Shown here in pieces: positions 24,293-30,317 of a stretch of DNA of 64,000 nt. The notes beneath the pieces are model-generated. The model did no database searches. It was not told where the DNA came from and saw only the letters and a program-made list of their open reading frames with translations. Source of the DNA: Spartobacteria bacterium (GTDB lineage Bacteria > Verrucomicrobiota > Verrucomicrobiia > Chthoniobacterales > UBA10450); the NCBI GenBank assembly GCA_021325495.1, contig JAJPGZ010000007.1, positions 62,001 through 126,000 of the forward strand, in the 5' to 3' direction. The first letter of the stretch is position 1. Each line of letters opens with the position of its first letter. The position numbers were made by a program, and so were the translations under genes.

Positions 24293-24313
24293 AGCGGAGC
24301 GCTTGCCCTACAA
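24293..24313 (+). repeat. REP copy left of the RAYT gene
   Basis: A 21-bp word ending GAGCGCTTGCCCTACAA, identical and in the same orientation to 24859-24879 on the other side of the transposase. It holds a GCG-GAG-CGC style palindrome and a CTAC tail. Confidence 0.85.
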
Positions 24314-24345
24314 CCAGAGAAGGACGTTGATAGCAAATTCGATTT

Positions 24346-24368
24346 GTAGGGCAGGCGCGTCGCCTGCC
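24346..24368 (+). repeat. REP hairpin just upstream of the RAYT gene
   Basis: GTAG followed by GGCAGGCG-CGT-CGCCTGCC, a perfect 8-bp stem with a three-base loop, twelve bases before the ATG. The GTAG head is the guide tetranucleotide typical of REPs recognised by RAYT enzymes. Confidence 0.85.
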
Positions 24369-24379
24369 AATCTTAATCA

Positions 24380-24823
24380 ATGGGCCATCCGCCGAGAATC
24401 CCTGTTTGGCTGCGCTGGGAACAATCGGTCGTCTATTTCGTCACGATTTGCGTCGCTGATCGCAAATCGGTTCTCGCTAACGACCATGCGTTTATCGCTT
24501 TCAAAAAGGCTGCGGCAAGGCTGCGCGATTGGACTGTTCTTGCCGCGATCCTAATGCCCGACCATCTCCACATTGTCGCCACACCAATTGCGGATCGTGA
24601 CGCGAAGGTCGGAAATCTTTCTGCCGCAATCAAACGCTGGATGCGTGCACAGCTGCAAGCTTCATGGGAATGGCAACCCGGTTGTTTTGATCGGCTTCTT
24701 CGTTCGGACGAGTCGCTACGCGACAAATGGCTCTACCTCGAAGAAAATCCGGTCCGGGCTGGGCTCGTGACACGCTGGCAAGATTGGCCGTTCCGCTACG
24801 AGTTCAGCGAGGAATTATTGTAG
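24380..24823 (+). CDS. REP-associated tyrosine transposase (RAYT, Y1/TnpA-REP family)
   Basis: 147 residues. Family signatures are VYFVTICVADRKSVLAN at the N-terminus, the HUH metal motif in AAILMPDHLHIVATP (residues about 55-70), LSAAIKRWMRAQL carrying the helix before the catalytic region, WQPGCFDRLLRSDESLRDKWLYLEENPVRAGLV and WPFRYEF. No tyrosine lies in the usual YYD position: FDRLLR replaces YDH.IR, so the catalytic Tyr may be Tyr in DKWLYLEEN or missing. The stop codon TAG comes from a flanking GTAG hairpin. REP words flank it on both sides, the standard RAYT arrangement for a domesticated single-copy transposase. Confidence 0.88.
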   Translation: MGHPPRIPVWLRWEQSVVYFVTICVADRKSVLANDHAFIAFKKAAARLRDWTVLAAILMPDHLHIVATPIADRDAKVGNLSAAIKRWMRAQLQASWEWQPGCFDRLLRSDESLRDKWLYLEENPVRAGLVTRWQDWPFRYEFSEELL

Positions 24824-24842
24824 GGGAGGCACATCGCCTGGC
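24820..24842 (+). repeat. REP hairpin at the RAYT stop codon
   Basis: GTAG, then GGGAGGC-ACA-TCGCCTGGC with an imperfect stem. The TAG of GTAG is the stop codon of the transposase. Confidence 0.75.
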
Positions 24843-24858
24843 ATCGTCGGGGGCGGCA

Positions 24859-24879
24859 AGCGGAGCGCTTGCCCTACAA
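24859..24879 (+). repeat. REP copy right of the RAYT gene
   Basis: Same 21-bp word as 24293-24313, ending GAGCGCTTGCCCTACAA, in direct orientation. The pair brackets the transposase at a distance of 566 bp. Confidence 0.85.
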
Positions 24880-24957
24880 TCGGAGAACAATGTAGCGATA
24901 AGATCGACATCTTCATTTCGCACATGCGGCGCGGGCGCATCGCGCGATTGTGTTTTC

Positions 24958-25410
24958 ATGAAGGAAGAAACCAAAATCAGCCGCGAGCGCATGGTCGAAT
25001 TACTGAACGAAGATCTCGCACGCGAATACCAGGCCATCATCGCCTACGTCATTTACAGCCAGACGATCAAAGGCGCGGAATACAACCACATCGCGCAGGA
25101 ACTCGAGAAACACGCTGGCGAAGAACTTCAGCACGCGATCAACATCGCCAAGCAGATCGATTATTTTAACGGCGAACCGACGAACAAACCGAAAGAGGTA
25201 AAGGTGTCGGATGATCCGAAGAAGATGTTGCAGTTCGATCTCGAGAACGAACGCCAAACGCTCATGAACTATCGGCAACGCATTCAGCAGGCCGACGCCA
25301 TGGGCGAGTTCGCGCTCGGCGAAGTCTTGCGCGAAATCATCGCGCAGGAACAGGAACACTTGCAGGACTTGGCGGACGCGCTCGGCATCGATACGCCGAA
25401 GATTGAGTAA
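24958..25410 (+). CDS. Ferritin-like (bacterioferritin-type) protein
   Basis: 150 residues, all-helical four-helix bundle. Metal-ligand pattern is visible: ELLNEDLAREYQAIIAYVIYSQ (Glu in helix 1), ELEKHAGEELQHAINIAKQ (ExxH in helix 2), LENERQTLMNYRQRI (helix 3) and EIIAQEQEHLQDLADALG (ExxH in helix 4). It most likely stores iron or reduces peroxide as bacterioferritin or a ferritin-like DUF does; heme binding cannot be judged. ATG at 24958. An AAGATCGACA copy lies 58 bases upstream, and a GTAG/CTAC hairpin pair lies just after the stop. Confidence 0.85.
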   Translation: MKEETKISRERMVELLNEDLAREYQAIIAYVIYSQTIKGAEYNHIAQELEKHAGEELQHAINIAKQIDYFNGEPTNKPKEVKVSDDPKKMLQFDLENERQTLMNYRQRIQQADAMGEFALGEVLREIIAQEQEHLQDLADALGIDTPKIE

Positions 25411-25473
25411 CTGTAGTGGCAGCCGTGCCGGCTGCGTGCTTAATGGATGCAGGCGACACGCCTGCCGCTACAG
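25411..25473. repeat. Inverted REP pair between the ferritin-like gene and rsmE
   Basis: CTGTAG opens the block and CTACAG closes it. Inside are GCAGCCG-TGC-CGGCTGC and GCAGGCG-ACA-CGCCTGC hairpins. It starts at the ferritin-like stop and ends directly before the rsmE ATG at 25474, so it forms the whole intergenic region. A related pair lies inside rsmE. Confidence 0.85.
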
Positions 25474-26268
25474 ATGCATCGATTCTACATTTCGCCTAAC
25501 GAATGGAATCCCGACGCGCTCGTTCTGCGTGAAGGTGAAGGGCATCACGCGCGCGATGTCCTGCGATTAAAGGCGGGCGCGAAAGTTGTCTTCTTCAACG
25601 GCGAAGGCCGCGAAGTCACGGCGGAGATTGTCGATCTTGCGCGAGATGAAATTCGGCTGCGCAAATTGCATGAGGCGCAAACGCCGCCGTTGCAATGCCG
25701 CATCACGCTCGGGCAGGCGATTCCAAAAGGGAAAAGCATGGACCTCATCGTGCAGAAAGCGGTCGAGATCGGCGCGAGCGAAATTGCGCCGCTTATTTCC
25801 GAGAGGACGATTGTCGATCTTGCGCCGGATGACGCGGAGCAGAAGCGCGCGAAGTGGCAGCAGGTCGCGATCGAAGCCGCGAAACAATGCGGACAAAACT
25901 GGCTTCCGCTCGTGCGCACGCCCCGAAAGCTAAAAGATTTCTTCTCTTCTGTGGAGGCATGCGTGCCGCCTGCAATGCAGCCGACACGGCTGCCACTACA
26001 ATACGATTTACAGTTGATTGGCTCGCTCCAATCCGACGCGCGACACTTGAAGGAAATCTTGCGTGAAGATCGACAATCGCCTTCAGGTGCAAGTCCGGCT
26101 CGGACGGTTTTGATGATGATCGGCCCCGAAGGCGACTTCACCCCGGCCGAATTGGCTCTGGCAAAATCAAACGGCTGCCAGCCAATATCGCTCGGTCCGA
26201 TCATTCTGCGGGTGGAAACGGCGGCGATTTACTGCCTGAGCATTCTCTCGTACGAGCTGCTAAGCTGA
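25474..26268 (+). CDS. rsmE: 16S rRNA (uracil-1498-N3)-methyltransferase RsmE
   Basis: 264 residues. Start MHRFYISPNEW at 25474; an upstream in-frame ATG would only translate a REP. PUA-like N-terminus with HHARDVLRLKAGAKVVFFNGEGREV, then the SPOUT domain: LGQAIPKGKSMDLIVQKAVEIGASEIAPLISERTIV, WQQVAIEAAKQCGQNWLPLV, IGPEGDFTPAEL and SLGPIILRVETAAIYCLSIL (trefoil knot). Between RKLKDFFS and the next strand the gene carries a GTAG-type repeat (SVEACVPPAMQPTRLPLQYD), about 20 residues inserted in frame. The knot is untouched, so activity may survive. Confidence 0.93.
   Translation: MHRFYISPNEWNPDALVLREGEGHHARDVLRLKAGAKVVFFNGEGREVTAEIVDLARDEIRLRKLHEAQTPPLQCRITLGQAIPKGKSMDLIVQKAVEIGASEIAPLISERTIVDLAPDDAEQKRAKWQQVAIEAAKQCGQNWLPLVRTPRKLKDFFSSVEACVPPAMQPTRLPLQYDLQLIGSLQSDARHLKEILREDRQSPSGASPARTVLMMIGPEGDFTPAELALAKSNGCQPISLGPIILRVETAAIYCLSILSYELLS
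25950..26001. repeat. REP pair inserted in frame inside rsmE
   Basis: GTGGAGGC...GCCGCCTGC and GCAGCCGACACGGCTGC followed by CACTAC make a mirror-image pair like the one at 25411-25473. The reading frame is kept. Confidence 0.75.
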
Positions 26269-26274
26269 CGAAAA

Positions 26275-26293
26275 GTGTCATGCAAATTGACAC
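26275..26293. promoter_or_regulatory. Short inverted repeat after rsmE
   Basis: GTGTCA-TGCAAAT-TGACAC, a perfect 6-bp stem with a seven-base loop, seven bases after the rsmE stop and about 90 bases before the next gene. It could be an operator; no T-run follows, so it is not a good terminator. Confidence 0.3.
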
Positions 26294-26382
26294 ATCGGCA
26301 ATGCGCTCAACAAAAATGAAGAAATTTCATACGGTGGCGCATCCGTTCGAGACCAAGAACACGAATAACTTGGAAAGCACGT

Positions 26383-27201
26383 ATGGAGCTGGGGCGCACC
26401 TCGAATTTTCTTGTGTTTGCTTGCGTGGTTGTCGGTGTTTTGAGTAGCGGCACGACGGCTGAAGCGCGAGGTGGGCATCGTGTTTCGCTCGCAATGCGCT
26501 TCGACACCGCCTCTACGGACTATGAATCAGCGACCGTGCCGGCGGCCCCAACCGCTTTGCTCGCGACGTATGATTTCACGGGCGCCTCGCGCACTCCAAC
26601 AACCGATTCACACGTTGTGGGATCGGCGTTCGACGGCGGTCCGGGTTTTCAAACCGTCGGCGTGGACAATTCCACCATCGACGCGCTGCACGGCAACGCC
26701 GCGCCGTCAGTGGCAATCGATGCCACATTTACCGACGGAACAACGCAGGGCCAGGCGCTGACGGCGAATGACTTTTACACCTTCTCGATTTCGCCTGTGG
26801 CCGGGTATTCCTTCAGCCTGAGTAGCCTTAGTTTCGATTACGCGAACTACGGGCCGGGGATTGGCAGTTTCCCGGCCGAGAACTTTTTTGTACGCACGAG
26901 CGCTGACGGCTTTAACGCAAATCTGGCCGGAGCGGTCACCGCCGGTGCGACTACCAATGGCACGTTTGCAAATGCGAGCATTAGCCTCTCTGCCAAGCCC
27001 GAGTTGCAGAACGTCAGTGGGCCGCTCGAGATTCGTATCTACATCTACGACAACACCACGACCGCTGGCCGCGGTGCGCTTTTGGATAATATCACTTTGA
27101 ATGGCACGTTTGCGCTCGTTCCGGAGCCGTCGACGTACGCGCTTACCGCCCTAGGTGCGCTGATGCTCTGTGGTGTGCGGCGAGTTCGCAAAGCGAGCTA
27201 A
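26383..27201 (+). CDS. PEP-CTERM sorting domain protein
   Basis: 272 residues with a signal peptide (FLVFACVVVGVLSSGTTAEA, cleavage near residue 28). A beta-rich secreted body follows (YDFTGASRTPTTDSHVVGSAF, YSFSLSSLSFDYANYG). The C-terminus is the PEP-CTERM tripartite anchor: VPEPSTYALTALGALMLCGVRRVRK, i.e. PEP motif, hydrophobic helix and basic end, recognised by exosortase for export or surface sorting. No exosortase is in the window. The stop codon TAA is part of a TAAGATCGACA word. A second PEP-CTERM gene follows 127 bases downstream. Confidence 0.88.
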   Translation: MELGRTSNFLVFACVVVGVLSSGTTAEARGGHRVSLAMRFDTASTDYESATVPAAPTALLATYDFTGASRTPTTDSHVVGSAFDGGPGFQTVGVDNSTIDALHGNAAPSVAIDATFTDGTTQGQALTANDFYTFSISPVAGYSFSLSSLSFDYANYGPGIGSFPAENFFVRTSADGFNANLAGAVTAGATTNGTFANASISLSAKPELQNVSGPLEIRIYIYDNTTTAGRGALLDNITLNGTFALVPEPSTYALTALGALMLCGVRRVRKAS

Positions 27202-27273
27202 GATCGACATCTCCACTTCAGAAAGCGCGCGCGTTTGAAAACCGCGTAGCGGCTGAAATTTTCATAAAAAGCG

Positions 27274-27302
27274 TTGACCTTTTCCCGCTGGTCTAGCATG
27301 AT
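27274..27302 (+). promoter_or_regulatory. Sigma-70-like promoter candidate before the second PEP-CTERM gene
   Basis: TTGACC (27274-27279), a 17-base spacer and CATGAT (27297-27302), 26 bases before the ATG at 27329. The -35 matches the consensus at five of six positions and the -10 at four of six. No transcription data. Confidence 0.4.
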
Positions 27303-27328
27303 CGGCGCGCTCGAAAACTTCTCAACCT

Positions 27329-28666
27329 ATGACACGGACTGCGCTTTCATCTGTGGCCGCTATTTTATTGGCGTCCAGCTCTCACACCTTCGCACTCAAT
27401 ACCGAAAATGATTGGATCGGTAGCGGGACTGGAAATGTAACCACGACTACAAACTGGAGTCTGGGTCATGTCCCGACCGTAACGGAAGATGCTGTATTCA
27501 ACGCCTCTTCAACCGCGGGCATCAAGAATTACGGGACCGGAGCGACTGTTGGCAGTCCTGTTACCGTGGGTTCTCTGGACGTCACAGCGACTACTGGCAC
27601 GTATTCGATCCGAAATAGCACGACTGGCGCGACAAACGCGGTTTTGAATTTAGGCGGTGCGGGCAACCTAGGAAACGGAGTGTCAGGCACTGCGGGCGAT
27701 CTTTTATTCGCGGCCAGCGGCAGTACACTACAGTTGTTAGGCCCGAACGGCAGCAGCGGTTCCGGTGTGCTCAACGTAGTCCTTGGTCAAAGTGGGAACT
27801 TCGACGCAGTCGGAACAATTATCGTGAGTTCAGTAATCTCGGAAAGCGGCGGCGCTTTTGCCGTCACTAAAAGCGGTGCCGGTGCCCTCACGCTCTCCGG
27901 AGCGAATTCGTATAGCGGAGGAACTACGCTTTCCGCTGGCACGCTCAACATTAATAACAACAGCGCGCTCGGCACCGGCACGTTTACGGTCAATGCCGGA
28001 ACCGTTACTAACACCAGTGGTGGAGCCGTCACGACGACGAACGCACAAACGTGGGCCGGGAATTTCACGATCGCGTCAGGTTCAGGCACTAGCGCATTGA
28101 ATTTGAATGGTCCTGTGACGCTGACAACGAATGTACAAGTGGCAGTTAGCGGCACAACAAGCACACCGACGATTGGCGGAGCAATCGGCGGCAATTTCAG
28201 CCTAACGAAGGCCGGACCAGGTGTTGGTACCCTCATCCTCGGCGTCGCCAACTCCTATAGCGGGGGCACCAATGTCGCTGCCGGCACCTTGGTTGCAAAC
28301 GCCGACGGCACGCTCGGCACCGGCAACGTCAGCCTCACCGCTGGGAATGTGACCCTCACTTTGCAGAATGGCGCGACCAATAATTACATCGCGGATTCGG
28401 CGAATTTAAACATCGGGTTTACGACTGACGTTGTGAATCTGAGCTATAGCGGCACTGACACGATCGGATCGCTCACTGTCAATGGCGTGCAGGAAGCACC
28501 GGGAGTGTACGGAAGTTCAACCAGCGGCGCTGCCAACGTGCTGCCCGAATTCACCGGCACCGGAACGTTGACTGTGCTCAGCGCGATTCCTGAACCGAGC
28601 ACAATCGCATTGCTTAGTGTTGGGTTGCTTCTCGGCGCAAGCGCACTTCGCCGCAAAACCAGCTAA
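27329..28666 (+). CDS. PEP-CTERM autotransporter-associated beta-strand repeat protein
   Basis: 445 residues with an N-terminal signal (LSSVAAILLASSSHTFA). The body is Gly/Thr/Asn/Ser-rich with autotransporter-associated beta-strand repeats: GAGALTLSGANSYSGGTTLSAGTLNINNNSALGTGTFTV and GPGVGTLILGVANSYSGGTNVAAGTLVANADGTLGTG are two clear copies. It ends in IPEPSTIALLSVGLLLGASALRRK, a PEP-CTERM anchor. Probably a beta-helical surface protein. Its codon use is richer in A/T than its neighbours, typical of such repeat proteins. The stop TAA is contained in TAAGATCGACA, and a strong terminator follows. Confidence 0.88.
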   Translation: MTRTALSSVAAILLASSSHTFALNTENDWIGSGTGNVTTTTNWSLGHVPTVTEDAVFNASSTAGIKNYGTGATVGSPVTVGSLDVTATTGTYSIRNSTTGATNAVLNLGGAGNLGNGVSGTAGDLLFAASGSTLQLLGPNGSSGSGVLNVVLGQSGNFDAVGTIIVSSVISESGGAFAVTKSGAGALTLSGANSYSGGTTLSAGTLNINNNSALGTGTFTVNAGTVTNTSGGAVTTTNAQTWAGNFTIASGSGTSALNLNGPVTLTTNVQVAVSGTTSTPTIGGAIGGNFSLTKAGPGVGTLILGVANSYSGGTNVAAGTLVANADGTLGTGNVSLTAGNVTLTLQNGATNNYIADSANLNIGFTTDVVNLSYSGTDTIGSLTVNGVQEAPGVYGSSTSGAANVLPEFTGTGTLTVLSAIPEPSTIALLSVGLLLGASALRRKTS

Positions 28667-28687
28667 GATCGACATCTAACTTTTCCG

Positions 28688-28718
28688 AAACGCCTCTTCG
28701 ATTTGGAAGAGGCGTTTT
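28688..28718 (+). terminator. Intrinsic terminator after the PEP-CTERM gene
   Basis: AAACGCCTCTTC-GATTTG-GAAGAGGCGTTT is a 12-bp perfect stem followed by TTG and TTTTC. It ends the PEP-CTERM transcript and, being symmetrical with an A-rich 5' side, might also stop the convergent yraN transcript. Confidence 0.85.
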
Positions 28719-28723
28719 TGTTT

Positions 28724-29182
28724 TCAGTAAATGTACGACTGCGGAAGCTGGAACGCGTTTTTGACCAGTTCACATTCGGCTTTGCCGCCGGTGTCCATTC
28801 GCACTTCCACAACATCGAACCGAAAAAGAATTTCGGGATCGTCTAACAAACGCAACCAGGCCAGTCCGCCGCGCGCGATGCGATTGCGTTGATCGGCGCG
28901 AATCGTTTCGAGCGGACGGCCGAATGCTTCGCTGCCGCGCGTTTTCACTTCGACAAATACGAGCGTGTCGTGGTCGCGGCAAACGATGTCGATCTCGCCG
29001 CCGGTGCGTCCGCGAAAATTGCGATAGAGAATTTTGTAGCCGTGTTGTCGCAGAAAACGCGCGGCCATCTTCTCGCCGCGTTTACCGCTGCGCAGGTGCT
29101 CAGGCGATTTCTTCGAGCGCGAGAAGCGGTTGCGCCACCGGCTCGAAAGATCGGCGATGGATCGGGCAAGGGCCGAGCTCAT
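28724..29182 (-). CDS. YraN family (UPF0102) putative endonuclease
   Basis: 152 residues. Family core: SGKRGEKMAARFLRQHGYKILYRNFRGRTGGEIDIVCRDHDTLVFVEVKTRG, with the E...D...ExK nuclease-like acidic residues (GEIDIV and VEVK), then RNRIARGGLAWLR and FRFDVVEV. YraN/UPF0102 proteins have a Holliday-junction-resolvase-like fold and unproven function. The only standard start (ATG at 29182) makes an unusual 83-bp overlap with the rnhB gene upstream on the same strand. The pair rnhB-yraN is a common neighbourhood. Confidence 0.88.
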   Translation of the reverse strand: MSSALARSIADLSSRWRNRFSRSKKSPEHLRSGKRGEKMAARFLRQHGYKILYRNFRGRTGGEIDIVCRDHDTLVFVEVKTRGSEAFGRPLETIRADQRNRIARGGLAWLRLLDDPEILFRFDVVEVRMDTGGKAECELVKNAFQLPQSYIY

Positions 29183-29735
29183 GTAATTTCGTCAGGTGCA
29201 ATTCGGTGCTGTAACCTTTGTGCTGGCTGAAACAATATTCGGGAAATTGCGCGCAGAATTCGCGCATCATCCGGTCGCGCGTCACTTTCGCGATCACGCT
29301 CGCGGCCGCGATCGTCTTGCTGTAGCAATCGCCGTCGATGATCGCGGTTTGCGGGAATGGAAACGGGAACACGGGCAATCCGTCGATGAGGACATGCTCG
29401 GGCGGATTCGTTAGGGCCTCAATCGCAATACGCATCGCTTTGTGCGACGCACGCAGAATGTTGAGCTGATCGATCTCGACGTGATCGACCACGCCGATGG
29501 CCCACGCGACTTCGCCGTTGCTCGTAAGATCGACATAAACTTTTTCGCGCAGCTCGGGCTGAAGCTGCTTCGAATCGTTCAGCTTCCCGTGCCGAAACTT
29601 CTCCGGAAGAATTACTGCGGCCGCGACGACTGGACCGGCAAGCGCGCCGCGTCCCGCTTCATCGATGCCGGCGATGCGCGCGATCCCGAGCGCGCGCAAT
29701 TTCTTTTCGTGCCGGAAACCGCAGCGCCGATACAT
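29100..29735 (-). CDS. rnhB: Ribonuclease HII RnhB
   Basis: 211 residues. Removes ribonucleotides from RNA-DNA hybrids. Catalytic signature IAGIDEAGRGALAGPVVAAAVIL (DEAGRG motif, first acidic pair), then LNDSKQL, HVLIDGLPVFPF and IIDGDCYSKTIAAASVIAKVTRDRMM with the further acidic residues. The ATG at 29735 follows a GC-rich gap after rplS, as in many genomes (rplS-rnhB-yraN). The 3' end overlaps yraN by 83 bp. Confidence 0.95.
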   Translation of the reverse strand: MYRRCGFRHEKKLRALGIARIAGIDEAGRGALAGPVVAAAVILPEKFRHGKLNDSKQLQPELREKVYVDLTSNGEVAWAIGVVDHVEIDQLNILRASHKAMRIAIEALTNPPEHVLIDGLPVFPFPFPQTAIIDGDCYSKTIAAASVIAKVTRDRMMREFCAQFPEYCFSQHKGYSTELHLTKLHELGPCPIHRRSFEPVAQPLLALEEIA

Positions 29736-29780
29736 CGGCGGAAATCATGCGCAGACGCGCGCAGATTTCACACGCAAAAA

Positions 29781-30119
29781 TTATTCGCGAACGGCGGTCG
29801 CTTCCTTGCCTTTGCGCGTGCGCAGGTAATTCAACTTCGCGCGGCGGGCACGGCCTTTCGTCTCGACCTCGATCTTGGCGATGCGCGGCGAATTGACCGG
29901 GAACACGCGCTCGACCCCTTCGCCGTAAGAAATGCGGCGCACGGTGAACGTTTCATTCATGCCGCGCCCTTTGCGGCCGATGACGATGCCCTGGAAAATC
30001 TGGATGCGCTCCTTGTCGCCTTCGATCACGCGCGTATGCACGCGCACGCTGTCGCCGACGCTGAAATCGCCGGCGTCCTTCTTCTGTTCCTGTTCGATGA
30101 GATCGATGATTCGGTTCAT
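29781..30119 (-). CDS. rplS: 50S ribosomal protein L19
   Basis: 112 residues starting at ATG 30119 ([14 protein letters not shown]). Core L19 segments: [64 protein letters not shown] and [11 protein letters not shown]. The longer upstream reading is only non-coding sequence. It leads the rplS-rnhB-yraN group on the minus strand. A tandem pair of the 10-mer lies just upstream, between it and the tRNA. Confidence 0.96.
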   Translation of the reverse strand: MNRIIDLIEQEQKKDAGDFSVGDSVRVHTRVIEGDKERIQIFQGIVIGRKGRGMNETFTVRRISYGEGVERVFPVNSPRIAKIEVETKGRARRAKLNYLRTRKGKEATAVRE

Positions 30120-30184
30120 AAATCCTCGACCGCTTGGCCGGGGCGGAAGTGTTAGTCGAAACCGCGGACTTTGCAAATAGGAGA

Positions 30185-30210
30185 TGTCGATCTTGCGAGA
30201 TGTCGATCTT
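30185..30210 (-). repeat. AAGATCGACA tandem pair between rplS and tRNA-Arg
   Basis: GAGATGTCGATCTTGC occurs twice in a row (16-bp period; cores at 30185 and 30201), in the rplS promoter region, upstream of the L19 start on the minus strand. Confidence 0.85.
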
Positions 30211-30233
30211 GCACGGATAATCGCGCTCTCTTC

Positions 30234-30307
30234 GCGCCCGTAGCTCAACTGGATAGAGCGTTAGCCTCCGGAGCTAAAGGTTGTGGGTTCAACCCCCGCC
30301 GGGCGCA
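30234..30307 (+). tRNA. tRNA-Arg(CCG)
   Basis: A full cloverleaf of 74 bases. The acceptor arm GCGCCCG/CGGGCGC is perfect, the D arm is GCTC...GAGC, and the anticodon stem TTAGC/GCTAA holds loop CTCCGGA with anticodon CCG. The T arm is GGGTTCAACCC in the usual place, and the discriminator is A. CCA is not encoded. It lies between divergent rplS and the convergent MASE1 kinase. Confidence 0.95.
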
Positions 30308-30317
30308 CGCCGAATCT

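Noticed and set aside
26330-26350. Sigma-54 promoter before the first PEP-CTERM gene
   Set aside because: TGGCGC-N5-TTCG resembles TGGCAC-N5-TTGC, but the essential GC at -12 is CG here.
30185-30210. Tandem motif-A pairs as a CRISPR remnant
   Set aside because: Units are 15-18 bp without 28-37 bp repeats, spacers or cas genes.
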